A program made the position numbers and the translations under genes. A model generated the notes under the pieces. It was not told where the DNA came from. It saw nothing but the letters and a program-made list of their open reading frames with translations, and did not search any database. Positions 1 through 6,867 of a stretch of 10,597 nucleotides of DNA are shown here, piece after piece. The DNA comes from JBCAWW01 sp039024315 (GTDB taxonomy: Bacteria; Bacteroidota; Bacteroidia; J057), in contig JBCCQN010000255.1 in the NCBI GenBank assembly GCA_039024315.1, positions 1 through 10,597 on the forward strand, in the 5' to 3' direction. The first letter of the stretch is position 1, and each line of letters starts with the position of its first letter.

Positions 1-184
1 ATGACTGCACTTTTTTGTTATTGTCAATCATCTGCCCATGCAGCACAAACATGAAATAGGGATTTTCATGATAATGCCATGGAGTAGTTTCAATCGAGTA
101 ATTGTACTGAGAAAGAAGAATTTTGTCTAGAGATAGTTCGATGTTTTTTGAACCGTAGTATTTCCCTTTGTTTGAGATCCTCAT
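1..184 (-). CDS. AraC-family transcriptional regulator, N-terminal part (runs off left edge)
   Basis: Only the first 61 codons are present, read leftward from an ATG at 184-182; the rest lies beyond base 1. The fragment starts MRISNKGKYYG and contains WHYHENPYF at about residues 37-45, followed by FVLHGQMIDNNKK. An H-x-H-E-N segment leading into a hydrophobic strand and a glycine turn is typical of the cupin-like sensor domain at the N terminus of many AraC-type regulators, including a Bacteroidota group that begins with a KGxYYG motif. The C-terminal helix-turn-helix half would be outside the window, so DNA binding is inferred from the family. A stop lies 11 codons upstream in this frame and there is no other ATG between. 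A GGAAGAG stretch lies just before the start, and a good promoter overlaps it. The overlapping 62-codon frame at 90-278 is a shadow of this gene. No neighbour shows what it controls. Confidence 0.8.
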   Translation of the reverse strand, partial: MRISNKGKYYGSKNIELSLDKILLSQYNYSIETTPWHYHENPYFMFVLHGQMIDNNKKVQS

Positions 185-200
185 TTGATAATCGCTCTTC

Positions 201-229
201 CAAAGATAAGGTCTTCACGGTAAATCCAA
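201..229 (-). promoter_or_regulatory. Bacteroidota-type promoter for the AraC-family gene
   Basis: On the minus strand, TTG (229-227) is followed by 18 bases and then TATCTTTG (208-201). This fully matches the TTG, 17-23 bases, TAnnTTTG pattern described for the Bacteroidota primary sigma factor. The -7 element ends 16 bases before the ATG at 184, so the predicted leader is only about 10-13 bases. The match is seen directly; promoter activity is inferred. Confidence 0.6.
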
Positions 230-289
230 CAGGCATAAAACACGCTTTGAGAGACTCATCCTCTACAGCCCTACCCATCTGTCTTATCT

Positions 290-336
290 AAAAAAGCATA
301 GGTGCCAGCAACTCAAAAGAATCGTGGCACCTATGC
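290..336 (-). terminator. Intrinsic terminator of the T9SS secreted-protein gene
   Basis: A perfect 12-bp inverted repeat (gcataggtgcca at 296-307, its complement at 325-336) encloses a 17-base loop. On the minus strand the stem is followed at once by six T (295-290). It lies 20 bases beyond the stop codon at 357-359, which is the expected layout for a rho-independent terminator of the leftward gene. It also separates that gene from the AraC-type gene. Confidence 0.85.
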
Positions 337-356
337 GGGGCTGGAAATAATTATTC

Positions 357-2834
357 TTAGTCAACTACCTGTATGCGTCGATGCAGGCGACCTTCCTGAG
401 TCTCTACGCGAAGGAGGTAGATCCCCGCTGGAAGTTCGCCCATTTGCATCTCTACCCTATTGGTAGTCGAGGTATATGCTGGCGTAAAGCTTTGCCCTTG
501 CAGATTCCACAGGGCGATTTTTTCTATGATTACCGCTTCGCGGAACGCTACGACTAGGCGTTCCCGGCTAGGGTTAGGATACACATTGGCTACCAAATCA
601 AAATCAGGCGCTATATCAGTAGTTTGTACTTCCATGACGGCATCTTGGGCCCCAATCGAGATTTCTTGACCACTGTGATCTTGAGCTACCATATCTACAA
701 AATTTAAATGTAGGGGCATTGCAGCCTTGGCGATATCTTCATCCAAAACCACAATTACATTGGCAATACGGCCATAACCGCTTTGATCCATCTGGTCATT
801 ACGAGTAAAGGCAACGTCTATCTTTTCCTGCACAAAAAGGTCCTTTTGCAGGGTAAGTAAGTCTTGGCCTTCTGTCCCTACCCATGAGCTATCAAAATCA
901 ATTCTGAAGCTGCCAGGCTCAACCATACTACTATCATAAGTCAGGGCAAAAGCCATCCCGTAAATGTCCGTAGCAAGGGTATCAAAAGTACCCAAATAGA
1001 GCGGCATGACGATCGTGTCGCCGGGATTCATGCTTTGGGGCGGCGTACCTAAGTACATCGGAATGCCCCCATTTTGCTTACCACTAATACTGTTATGCGT
1101 AGAATTGTAGTTGAGCATAATGGCCGCCGTATCGGAGGCATGAATGACGCCATCACCATCGGTATCCACATGTTTGAGGTCTTCCCCATTGCTCTGTAGC
1201 ACGCCCCAATCAGACATCGTCTGGCCTTGCCAAGCGAGAGAAGCGTTCGGCCGTGCCGGACCCGTAGTACCAAAATGCTGACCGATACTGAGAAGATCCC
1301 AAACATTGGCCGCTTGGTTGTAATCAGCATCTCCGGGAAAAACTAGGGCATTATAGCCTTGAAAGCCCGTAAAACAATAGAAGTCTGAGCGAACCCCTAT
1401 ATCCGTTACTGTACCATCTTGATCCAAAGGTGCATTAGGGTCTCCAGCGTTCGCCAAAGGCGTCTGCATAAAGGGGATCACACTCGCCATAGGATCATAC
1501 AGACCCGGATCAGCGATATTGAGATAGCCATCTGCGGGTGTACCATTAGCATTGGTGGTGATGATAGTCCCTACCCCTGGGACGTTAAGGTTATAATAGT
1601 TGTCCGGACTGCCGCTGACCAAGTTGTAGGTAAACACATCCGGCGTGCCTCCTGGCGGATAAGGCTGAGCTACGCCATAGAGAACATTGTCCATGATCGC
1701 ATTCATCTGAATGACCGCACCACCATCAGCAGCTCGAAGCAAAATACCCGTATTGTTGCCATAGATCAGATTATTGAGAATCGTAGTTGTAGTATTGATG
1801 GAATCAATCACGAGCAATTTGATCCCAACCGTAGTATTGAGAATAGCGTTGTCCTGTACCAATACATCCCCTGACTCTAACACTAAATCGAGTGCTCCCG
1901 CATAAATACCCGCCAAATTGACAAAAGTATTGGCGAGGATATTTAGGTCAGAACCACTCTGATAAGTAATGATACCAGAGGCCGGCGAATCGTGGAGGTA
2001 GTTACAGGAAATATCATGGCTAGTGCCTTGGGTTCCGGCAAGCGTTACACAAACATCTGTGATGCTGTAAAATTCGTTTTCCTCCATCACAGAACTAGAG
2101 CCACTTTGCATCCATACCGCATGGGTACTATGATGAAAGCGATTATTACGCAGGATCACCATGGGAGAAATGTCAAATAGCATCCCTTCATCGCCAAATG
2201 AGATATCACAATATTCTATCCGGATGGTATCTGCGGGATTATTGAAGAGAATGTTTTCCCAAAGTTCAGGCGGCCCCGTAGTGCTATCGGCCGAGATGTA
2301 AATGGGTTTGGCTGGAGTTCCGACCGCTTCAAAACCACCAAATACCGTTAATGCATGCGGGCCATCAAACCAAAGATGCGTACCTGGCTGCAAATGCAAA
2401 GTAGTGGTATGCGGAACCACGATATCATTGACCGCGATATAAACAGTATCTTCATAAAAGGTATCCTGTACCGCACCAGAGATATATTTGTAAAATAAGG
2501 TACTGAGCGTTACATCTTGGAGGGTATCCGTTCCCGTCAAAGCTTGCGCTTGTCCACTGGCATATTGCCGCGGGTTAAAGCCAGCTTTATCAAAAGCTAT
2601 CTTATAAACGCCAGCTTGGATATTAGCACTGTAAAGGCCTGCCGCATTGGTGAAAGCGGTATCGGCCTGCCCGACAACTGATACTGGGGTAAAAATGACC
2701 CGAATCCCTTGATGATTGGTTTCTCCTTGCAAAAAGGCATTTCCTTGCGTTTGGGCGAGGCTCACCAACGGACACATTAGCAGTAAAAGCCAGAGCCAGT
2801 GTAGTTGTGTAGTGAATGGAAGGCGGAAAGTCAT
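357..2834 (-). CDS. Secreted beta-helix protein with dockerin-like and cohesin-like modules and T9SS sorting tail
   Basis: Start: an upstream TTG at 2873 is possible, but the ATG at 2834 directly precedes a normal signal peptide (MTFRLPF..., hydrophobic core LWLLLLM, cleavage near SLA-QTQ, residue 27), giving 825 residues. Domains in order: a carboxypeptidase-regulatory-like beta-sandwich (about 30-111, with the typical N-x-x-G-x-Y-x-x-x-I-x-x-G-x-Y turn); a right-handed parallel beta-helix (about 117-487) with N-rich rungs such as LRNNRFHHS and ILNNLIYGNNTG, closing with an NAGDPNAP...DIGVR segment; a dockerin-like pair of calcium loops (D502-x-D504-x-N506...D513, and D557-x-D559-x-D561-G...D568); a cohesin-like beta domain (about 589-737); and a T9SS type A sorting domain (about 744-825, YPNPS near 752, LPAGIYLLRV near the end). 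It should be exported by Sec, moved across the outer membrane by T9SS and released or anchored. No catalytic site is recognisable, so substrate and role are unknown; polysaccharide binding or adhesion is possible. Confidence 0.88.
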   Translation of the reverse strand: MTFRLPFTTQLHWLWLLLLMCPLVSLAQTQGNAFLQGETNHQGIRVIFTPVSVVGQADTAFTNAAGLYSANIQAGVYKIAFDKAGFNPRQYASGQAQALTGTDTLQDVTLSTLFYKYISGAVQDTFYEDTVYIAVNDIVVPHTTTLHLQPGTHLWFDGPHALTVFGGFEAVGTPAKPIYISADSTTGPPELWENILFNNPADTIRIEYCDISFGDEGMLFDISPMVILRNNRFHHSTHAVWMQSGSSSVMEENEFYSITDVCVTLAGTQGTSHDISCNYLHDSPASGIITYQSGSDLNILANTFVNLAGIYAGALDLVLESGDVLVQDNAILNTTVGIKLLVIDSINTTTTILNNLIYGNNTGILLRAADGGAVIQMNAIMDNVLYGVAQPYPPGGTPDVFTYNLVSGSPDNYYNLNVPGVGTIITTNANGTPADGYLNIADPGLYDPMASVIPFMQTPLANAGDPNAPLDQDGTVTDIGVRSDFYCFTGFQGYNALVFPGDADYNQAANVWDLLSIGQHFGTTGPARPNASLAWQGQTMSDWGVLQSNGEDLKHVDTDGDGVIHASDTAAIMLNYNSTHNSISGKQNGGIPMYLGTPPQSMNPGDTIVMPLYLGTFDTLATDIYGMAFALTYDSSMVEPGSFRIDFDSSWVGTEGQDLLTLQKDLFVQEKIDVAFTRNDQMDQSGYGRIANVIVVLDEDIAKAAMPLHLNFVDMVAQDHSGQEISIGAQDAVMEVQTTDIAPDFDLVANVYPNPSRERLVVAFREAVIIEKIALWNLQGQSFTPAYTSTTNRVEMQMGELPAGIYLLRVETQEGRLHRRIQVVD

Positions 2835-2922
2835 AGCAATTTGATTTTGATTTTTGCGGGTCTGCCTCAGCAAGGAAGCAACGATACAATGTTAAAGCTT
2901 AAGCAGTGAAATATTAGACACA

Positions 2923-2951
2923 GAAATTTAAATTCGTGAATCAGATTCAAA
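2923..2951 (-). promoter_or_regulatory. Candidate promoter for the T9SS secreted-protein gene
   Basis: Minus strand: TTTG (2951-2948), 17 bases, then TAAATTTC (2930-2923). This matches TAnnTTTG at all but the last position, with spacing at the short end of the reported 17-23 range. The leader to the ATG at 2834 would be about 85 bases. It overlaps the upstream GTG start candidate of the divergent gene, which slightly favours that gene's downstream start. Confidence 0.35.
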
Positions 2952-3010
2952 GCCTAGAAAAACATTTATTACTGACTATCAGTTATTTATGTAAATATTC
3001 ATTAGATTTT

Positions 3011-4468
3011 GTGAAAATACATTCTTCGCGTCTCGTTCAACTAGTTTCACTGATTCCCGAAACAAGCTTCCACAAAGTGGCAGAATTTCTAAGTTCGCCC
3101 TACCACAACAAACAAAAGGTCCTAGGCAGATTGTTTGCCCTAATCTGTCAAGCTTCCCCTGATTTTACCCCCCAACAACTAGTGGCAGAAAAAATTTGGC
3201 AAAGCTTGTACCCCAAACAGAGCTATGAGCAGCAAAAACTAAAAGACCATATGTCGCAGTTGAGCCGCTTGCTCAAAGGATTTCTCCTTTTACAATATTT
3301 ACAGGAGGAGGCGGACGGCCTTGCCGAACGCTTGAGTCTCGCCTCTTTGGCTGGCTTACAGGCCGAAAAGCTATTTGGTCAGTATCGCAACGCTTGGCAA
3401 AAGACTCGGGAAAAGGCCCCCTATCGCGATGCCAATTATTATGAAGACTGGATGCATGTGGCAGATTATACCGACCAACTCAAAGGTATCAGCTGGAAGC
3501 GTGAATATGGACATAGTTTACAAGCCAAGGCAGATAATCTTGATCGCTATTATTTGATTCAAAAGCTGCAAGCCTATTGCGAGATGCTCAACCGCAATAA
3601 CCTTCAACAACAGCATTATGAACCCCATTTGATCGAAGACATCCAAGCCCTCCTACAAAATAACCCTCAGTATTTGGCAGTGCCGGCGATCAAGCTTTGG
3701 TATCTCGTCTTGCAGACTCTACTCAAGTCGGAGGACAGAGAGTCCTTTTTGGCCTTACGAGAAGCATTGCAGGAAGATGGGCATTATTTCCGCTCCGCAG
3801 AACGCCGTGCCATGTATAAGTATGCCCTCAACTTTTGTATCAGAAGAATCAATGCCGGGCAAAATCAATATCTAGAGGATTCCTTTACGATTTATCAAGA
3901 GATGTTAGCCGCCCGTCTTCTCCATGTGCAAGGCAAGCTATCCCATACTGACTATAAAAATATAGCCAGCTCAGGGATCCGATTACAAGCGTTCGACTGG
4001 GTCGAAAACTTTATCCACCAATACAAATCCGAAGTAGGAGGCGGCCTAGCAGATAACGTCTATACTTATTGTCTCGCCTACCTATATGCTGCGAGCGGCA
4101 AAGAAGGAGAAGCCATGCGCTTGTTACAGGAAGTACAGTTTACAGATGTTTATTATGTACTCAGCGCGCGGACTTTATTGCTCCAAATCTTTTATGACCA
4201 AGGAGAATGGGATAGCCTCGAGTATCAACTCAAAGCCTATCAACTGTTTTTGAAGCGCAATCGTACCATCTCCCAACGCAACCGTAAGCTCTATCTAAAT
4301 TATGCTCGCTATCTAGGCCTGCTCTTGAAATATCGAGATCAAAGTATCTTGCTAGACAAAGCAAGCAGAAACCAAAAGCACACAAAGTTGGTAAGCGACC
4401 TTCAAGGACAAAGTGAACTTGCCCATAAAAGTTGGTTGATGGAGCGCTTAGCTGCATTAGGCAAATAA
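3011..4468 (+). CDS. Uncharacterised all-helical (TPR-like) protein
   Basis: I do not recognise a named family. The product is about 485 residues with no signal peptide, membrane segment or catalytic motif, so it is probably cytoplasmic. It is rich in Leu, Gln, Tyr and Ala and reads as back-to-back helices. The N-terminal block SRLVQLVSLIPETSF followed by FLSSPYHNK (residues 26-34) resembles the opening of hypothetical proteins I associate with saprospirians. One segment (about 349-379, LAYLYAASGKEGEAMRLL) fits the tetratricopeptide consensus, suggesting a protein-binding scaffold. No ATG is available near the start. GTG at 3011 gives an N terminus starting at the conserved block; GTG at 2936 would add 25 residues encoded by AT-rich DNA. 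I prefer 3011, with moderate certainty. It is divergent from the T9SS gene and 78 bases upstream of the M48 protease gene, which seems to have its own promoter. Confidence 0.75.
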   Translation: MKIHSSRLVQLVSLIPETSFHKVAEFLSSPYHNKQKVLGRLFALICQASPDFTPQQLVAEKIWQSLYPKQSYEQQKLKDHMSQLSRLLKGFLLLQYLQEEADGLAERLSLASLAGLQAEKLFGQYRNAWQKTREKAPYRDANYYEDWMHVADYTDQLKGISWKREYGHSLQAKADNLDRYYLIQKLQAYCEMLNRNNLQQQHYEPHLIEDIQALLQNNPQYLAVPAIKLWYLVLQTLLKSEDRESFLALREALQEDGHYFRSAERRAMYKYALNFCIRRINAGQNQYLEDSFTIYQEMLAARLLHVQGKLSHTDYKNIASSGIRLQAFDWVENFIHQYKSEVGGGLADNVYTYCLAYLYAASGKEGEAMRLLQEVQFTDVYYVLSARTLLLQIFYDQGEWDSLEYQLKAYQLFLKRNRTISQRNRKLYLNYARYLGLLLKYRDQSILLDKASRNQKHTKLVSDLQGQSELAHKSWLMERLAALGK

Positions 4469-4482
4469 TTACCAAAACCAGC

Positions 4483-4514
4483 TTGACAATGGGACAAGCT
4501 CAGGCCTATATTTA
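4483..4514 (+). promoter_or_regulatory. Promoter of the M48 protease gene, overlapped by inverted repeats
   Basis: TTG (4483-4485), 21 bases, then TATATTTA (4507-4514) fits the Bacteroidota pattern except for the last base. Read in the classical way, it is TTGACA, 18 bases, TATATT, also very close to a sigma-70 consensus. The ATG at 4547 is 32 bases beyond. Two inverted repeats cover it: AGCTTG/CAAGCT (4480-4485 and 4495-4500) and GGCCT/AGGCC (4503-4507 and 4515-4519), the latter enclosing the -7 element. They could be operator half-sites, but this is inference. Confidence 0.5.
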
Positions 4515-4546
4515 AGGCCAGCCAGTTGCACAACCTTTTTTACCTC

Positions 4547-6634
4547 ATGGAAATTAGTCTCTATCCGCAGAGTCCGGTACACGATACCGCCTCGCTTACA
4601 AAAGCTAAATCAGCTTACCTACAGCAAGTTGTCATCAATTTAGTTGCTGTCGCCTTATTCATGCTCTTTTATTTTGCCATGATTGTAGGGGCTGCCTATC
4701 TCGTTTATTGGTCATTTATCTTCCCGATAGAAAGAATCAACAAGTTGACGATCTTTCTCAAGATCATCGCCGTCTTGGCGACAGTGATGCTATTTGTATT
4801 TACTATCAAATTTTTGTTTAAGCGTAGCAATACAGATTATCCCACCAGAGTCGAACTCCAAGAGTCAGATCAGCCCAAATTATTTGCCTTTATTCGCAAG
4901 CTTACCGAAGAGACGGGCGCCCCTTTTCCCAAACGAGTTTTTGTTAATGAGGAGATCAATGCGATGGTGTTCTACAACAGCACCATATTGAGTTTGTTTC
5001 TCCCTACTCGCAAAAACCTCTTGATCGGCCTGGGATTGGTAAATAGCCTAAACCTTAGTGAATTTAAAGCGGTCTTAGCCCACGAATTTGGGCATTTTTC
5101 ACAACGCAGCATGAAATTAGGCAGCTATGTTTACATGGCAAACCGCATCATTCACGATATGGTCTTTACCCGTGACAAATGGGATGAGCTTCTGGCCCAG
5201 GGCATGGAATCAGATATTAGGATTATGATTCCAGCAGCGATATTGAGCGGCTTTGTCTGGATAGTTCGGCAACTATTGGTATTGATTTATAAAGGTCTCA
5301 ATATCCTTTACGCCTCCCTTTCACGCCAAATGGAATTTAATGCCGACCTTGTGGCGGTTAGTGTCACGGGCAGTGATGCGATCATCCATGGCTTAGCTCG
5401 ACTAGAGCCAGCCTCTATCTCTATGAACACTGCCCTGAGTGAACTATCAGAAGCGAGCGACCACCAATTGTACTCTAAAGACATATTCTACCATCAAAAA
5501 GAGGTGTGGGAAAACTTATTGCCAGAACAAGAAGAACCGCCAATGGGACCCAAAGCCATTTTTGATACCAATCAAGAAGCAATCCCAGCCATGTACGCTT
5601 CGCATCCTCCCAATTCTCAAAGGGAGGCTAATGCCAAAGAAACCTATGTAGAAGGGCCGCAAGATACCCGCTCCCCTTGGTTACTTTTCGAGCAAGTAGA
5701 GGAATTACGCCAAGAAGTAAGTCGCCGCTTTTATCGGCTTTATTTCGGCACTAATGAGAAAACTGTTTTCCAGTCCACTGCAGAGGTACAAGCGTTCATC
5801 GAAGAGGAAAGAGCCGAAAGAGCCGTCGGTGAGCATTATCTGGGTATTTATGATCATCGCGCATTGAGTGCGCTCGAAGTGGAAAAGGTAGCCGAGCTTC
5901 AAGCCAAATATGCTCATCAATTAGCCAATCCAGCCGCTTTCAAAGCCGAGATCTTTGGGGAGGAGTTTCAAGAGATGGCAAACCGCCTCAAAAAGGCTTT
6001 TCAGGACCGCAATACCATCCTCGGTGCGGTGCAACAGCAGGCTAGTAAGTTTCGCTTTCAGGGAGAGGTTTATAAATTGAAAGATGCGGAGCAGCTCTTC
6101 AAAGACAATGAAGCTGTCATCGCAAGCTACCAAGAAAACCTCAAAACCTTCGACGAAAAAGTCTTTGTTTATTATCATCAACTAGCCCAACAAGCGGGTC
6201 AAGAAGTTTTGCTTGATCTAGAGACGCGCTATCAGTTTCAGGCTCAGTTGCAAGAGGCAGGAGATAGACTCAATCAGCTCAAGTACCGATTTCAAAACAG
6301 TTTACACGAAATCGTGGAGATTGGGCAGCTTACAGAGCGTCAAGTGGATACCTACTGTGCTCACTTTCGGACCTACTTGAAGGAATATGATGCGGAGAAA
6401 AAAGCCCTTGAGAAGACGCGAATGCCTTCTTTAAAAAATCTCGATGAGGCTACCAACTTAGTCGATTTTATTCATCCGGAAGGGATTTCTGAGCCATTAG
6501 GCTATGACATATTGGAGGGTAACTTCCTCAATCAATTTATGCAAGCGCTCAACTTGGCCCAAAGCCGCATGGGCCGTCTTTATCAAAAAAATCTAGGGGG
6601 CATCTTAAAGCTACAAGAGTCTTTGGAGGCTTAG
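4547..6634 (+). CDS. M48-family membrane zinc metallopeptidase with long helical C-terminal extension
   Basis: The product has 695 residues from the ATG at 4547; a TTG at 4526 would add seven residues, but the ATG fits the promoter spacing better. Two membrane segments lie near residues 27-55 and 70-90, and a further hydrophobic stretch near 226-250. The zinc site is HEFGH at 179-183 (two His ligands and catalytic Glu180) with the downstream E-x-x-x-D at Glu263/Asp267. The family's SHPP...R element follows at His353-Arg359. These are all hallmarks of M48 (HtpX/Ste24-type) proteases, which cleave membrane or misfolded proteins at the inner membrane. Known HtpX proteins are about 290 residues; here another 300 or more residues after about 383 are helical, with coiled-coil-like charged heptads, and have no recognisable domain. 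The family call is firm; the substrate is unknown. The gene ends convergently with the oxidoreductase gene. Confidence 0.93.
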   Translation: MEISLYPQSPVHDTASLTKAKSAYLQQVVINLVAVALFMLFYFAMIVGAAYLVYWSFIFPIERINKLTIFLKIIAVLATVMLFVFTIKFLFKRSNTDYPTRVELQESDQPKLFAFIRKLTEETGAPFPKRVFVNEEINAMVFYNSTILSLFLPTRKNLLIGLGLVNSLNLSEFKAVLAHEFGHFSQRSMKLGSYVYMANRIIHDMVFTRDKWDELLAQGMESDIRIMIPAAILSGFVWIVRQLLVLIYKGLNILYASLSRQMEFNADLVAVSVTGSDAIIHGLARLEPASISMNTALSELSEASDHQLYSKDIFYHQKEVWENLLPEQEEPPMGPKAIFDTNQEAIPAMYASHPPNSQREANAKETYVEGPQDTRSPWLLFEQVEELRQEVSRRFYRLYFGTNEKTVFQSTAEVQAFIEEERAERAVGEHYLGIYDHRALSALEVEKVAELQAKYAHQLANPAAFKAEIFGEEFQEMANRLKKAFQDRNTILGAVQQQASKFRFQGEVYKLKDAEQLFKDNEAVIASYQENLKTFDEKVFVYYHQLAQQAGQEVLLDLETRYQFQAQLQEAGDRLNQLKYRFQNSLHEIVEIGQLTERQVDTYCAHFRTYLKEYDAEKKALEKTRMPSLKNLDEATNLVDFIHPEGISEPLGYDILEGNFLNQFMQALNLAQSRMGRLYQKNLGGILKLQESLEA

Positions 6635-6675
6635 TTTTTTTGGTTTACTCCTTCGGAGAACGCTTAGTTGGTGAG

Positions 6676-6810
6676 ACAGTATTGAGTACTTAGATAACAG
6701 TATTCAGTATTAAGACCTAAGAAAATAGGGCGATGCGGTCCATCAAGACCTTTTTTCTCTGTATTGCATACTCCCGAAAGCTTTCGGGATACTTTCTACT
6801 CAGTACTTAA
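6676..6810. repeat. Cluster of degenerate short repeats (agtattnagtactta type)
   Basis: In the gap between two convergent genes, two near-copies lie side by side (6676-6695 and 6697-6716, 16 of 20 bases identical), and a further related piece (tactcagtactta) sits at about 6798-6809. Between them are tattgcatact and the palindrome at 6772-6789. No reading frame of interest is present. The arrangement suggests an intergenic repeat element, possibly present elsewhere in this genome; that cannot be tested from one window. Confidence 0.5.
6772..6789. repeat. 18-base perfect palindrome
   Basis: TCCCGAAAGCTTTCGGGA reads the same on both strands, with the flanks tac/tac adding symmetry of a different kind. 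It lies between the short repeats of the convergent gap. It could fold as a hairpin only with an unpaired centre and is not followed by a T tract, so a repeat element or a protein-binding site is as likely as a terminator. Confidence 0.6.
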
Positions 6811-6840
6811 AAGCCAGCTTCTGATGACAGAAGCTGGCTT
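6811..6840. terminator. 13-bp perfect hairpin, probable terminator between convergent genes
   Basis: AAGCCAGCTTCTG (6811-6823) and its exact complement (6828-6840) flank the four-base loop atga. It begins 28 bases past the stop of the leftward oxidoreductase gene, and on that strand it is followed by TTAAG rather than a long T run. The stem strength and position suggest termination or 3'-end protection of the oxidoreductase transcript, and perhaps also a block to read-through from the M48 gene. Confidence 0.65.
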
Positions 6841-6867
6841 GAGCATTAATAAAAAGCCTAATCAAAT

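Noticed and set aside
90..278. 62-codon minus-strand frame starting MGRAVEDES
   Set aside because: It overlaps, in another frame, the AraC-type N terminus whose WHYHENPYF motif and promoter are convincing; it shows no recognisable motif itself.
1419..1874. 151-codon plus-strand frame
   Set aside because: It lies fully opposite the beta-helix coding region, which has clear domain structure; it is an antisense shadow.
2925..2934. AATTTAAATT palindrome in the divergent gap
   Set aside because: A ten-base A/T palindrome in AT-rich DNA is expected by chance.
4526..4546. Palindrome GTTGCACAAC plus T6 as terminator of the helical-protein gene
   Set aside because: The arms meet with too small a loop for a stable hairpin, and the T run lies in the leader of the M48 gene.
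6745..6766. Possible plus-strand terminator for the M48 gene (ggtc/gacc followed by T6)
   Set aside because: The stem is only four base pairs with a six-base loop; too weak to call despite the T run.
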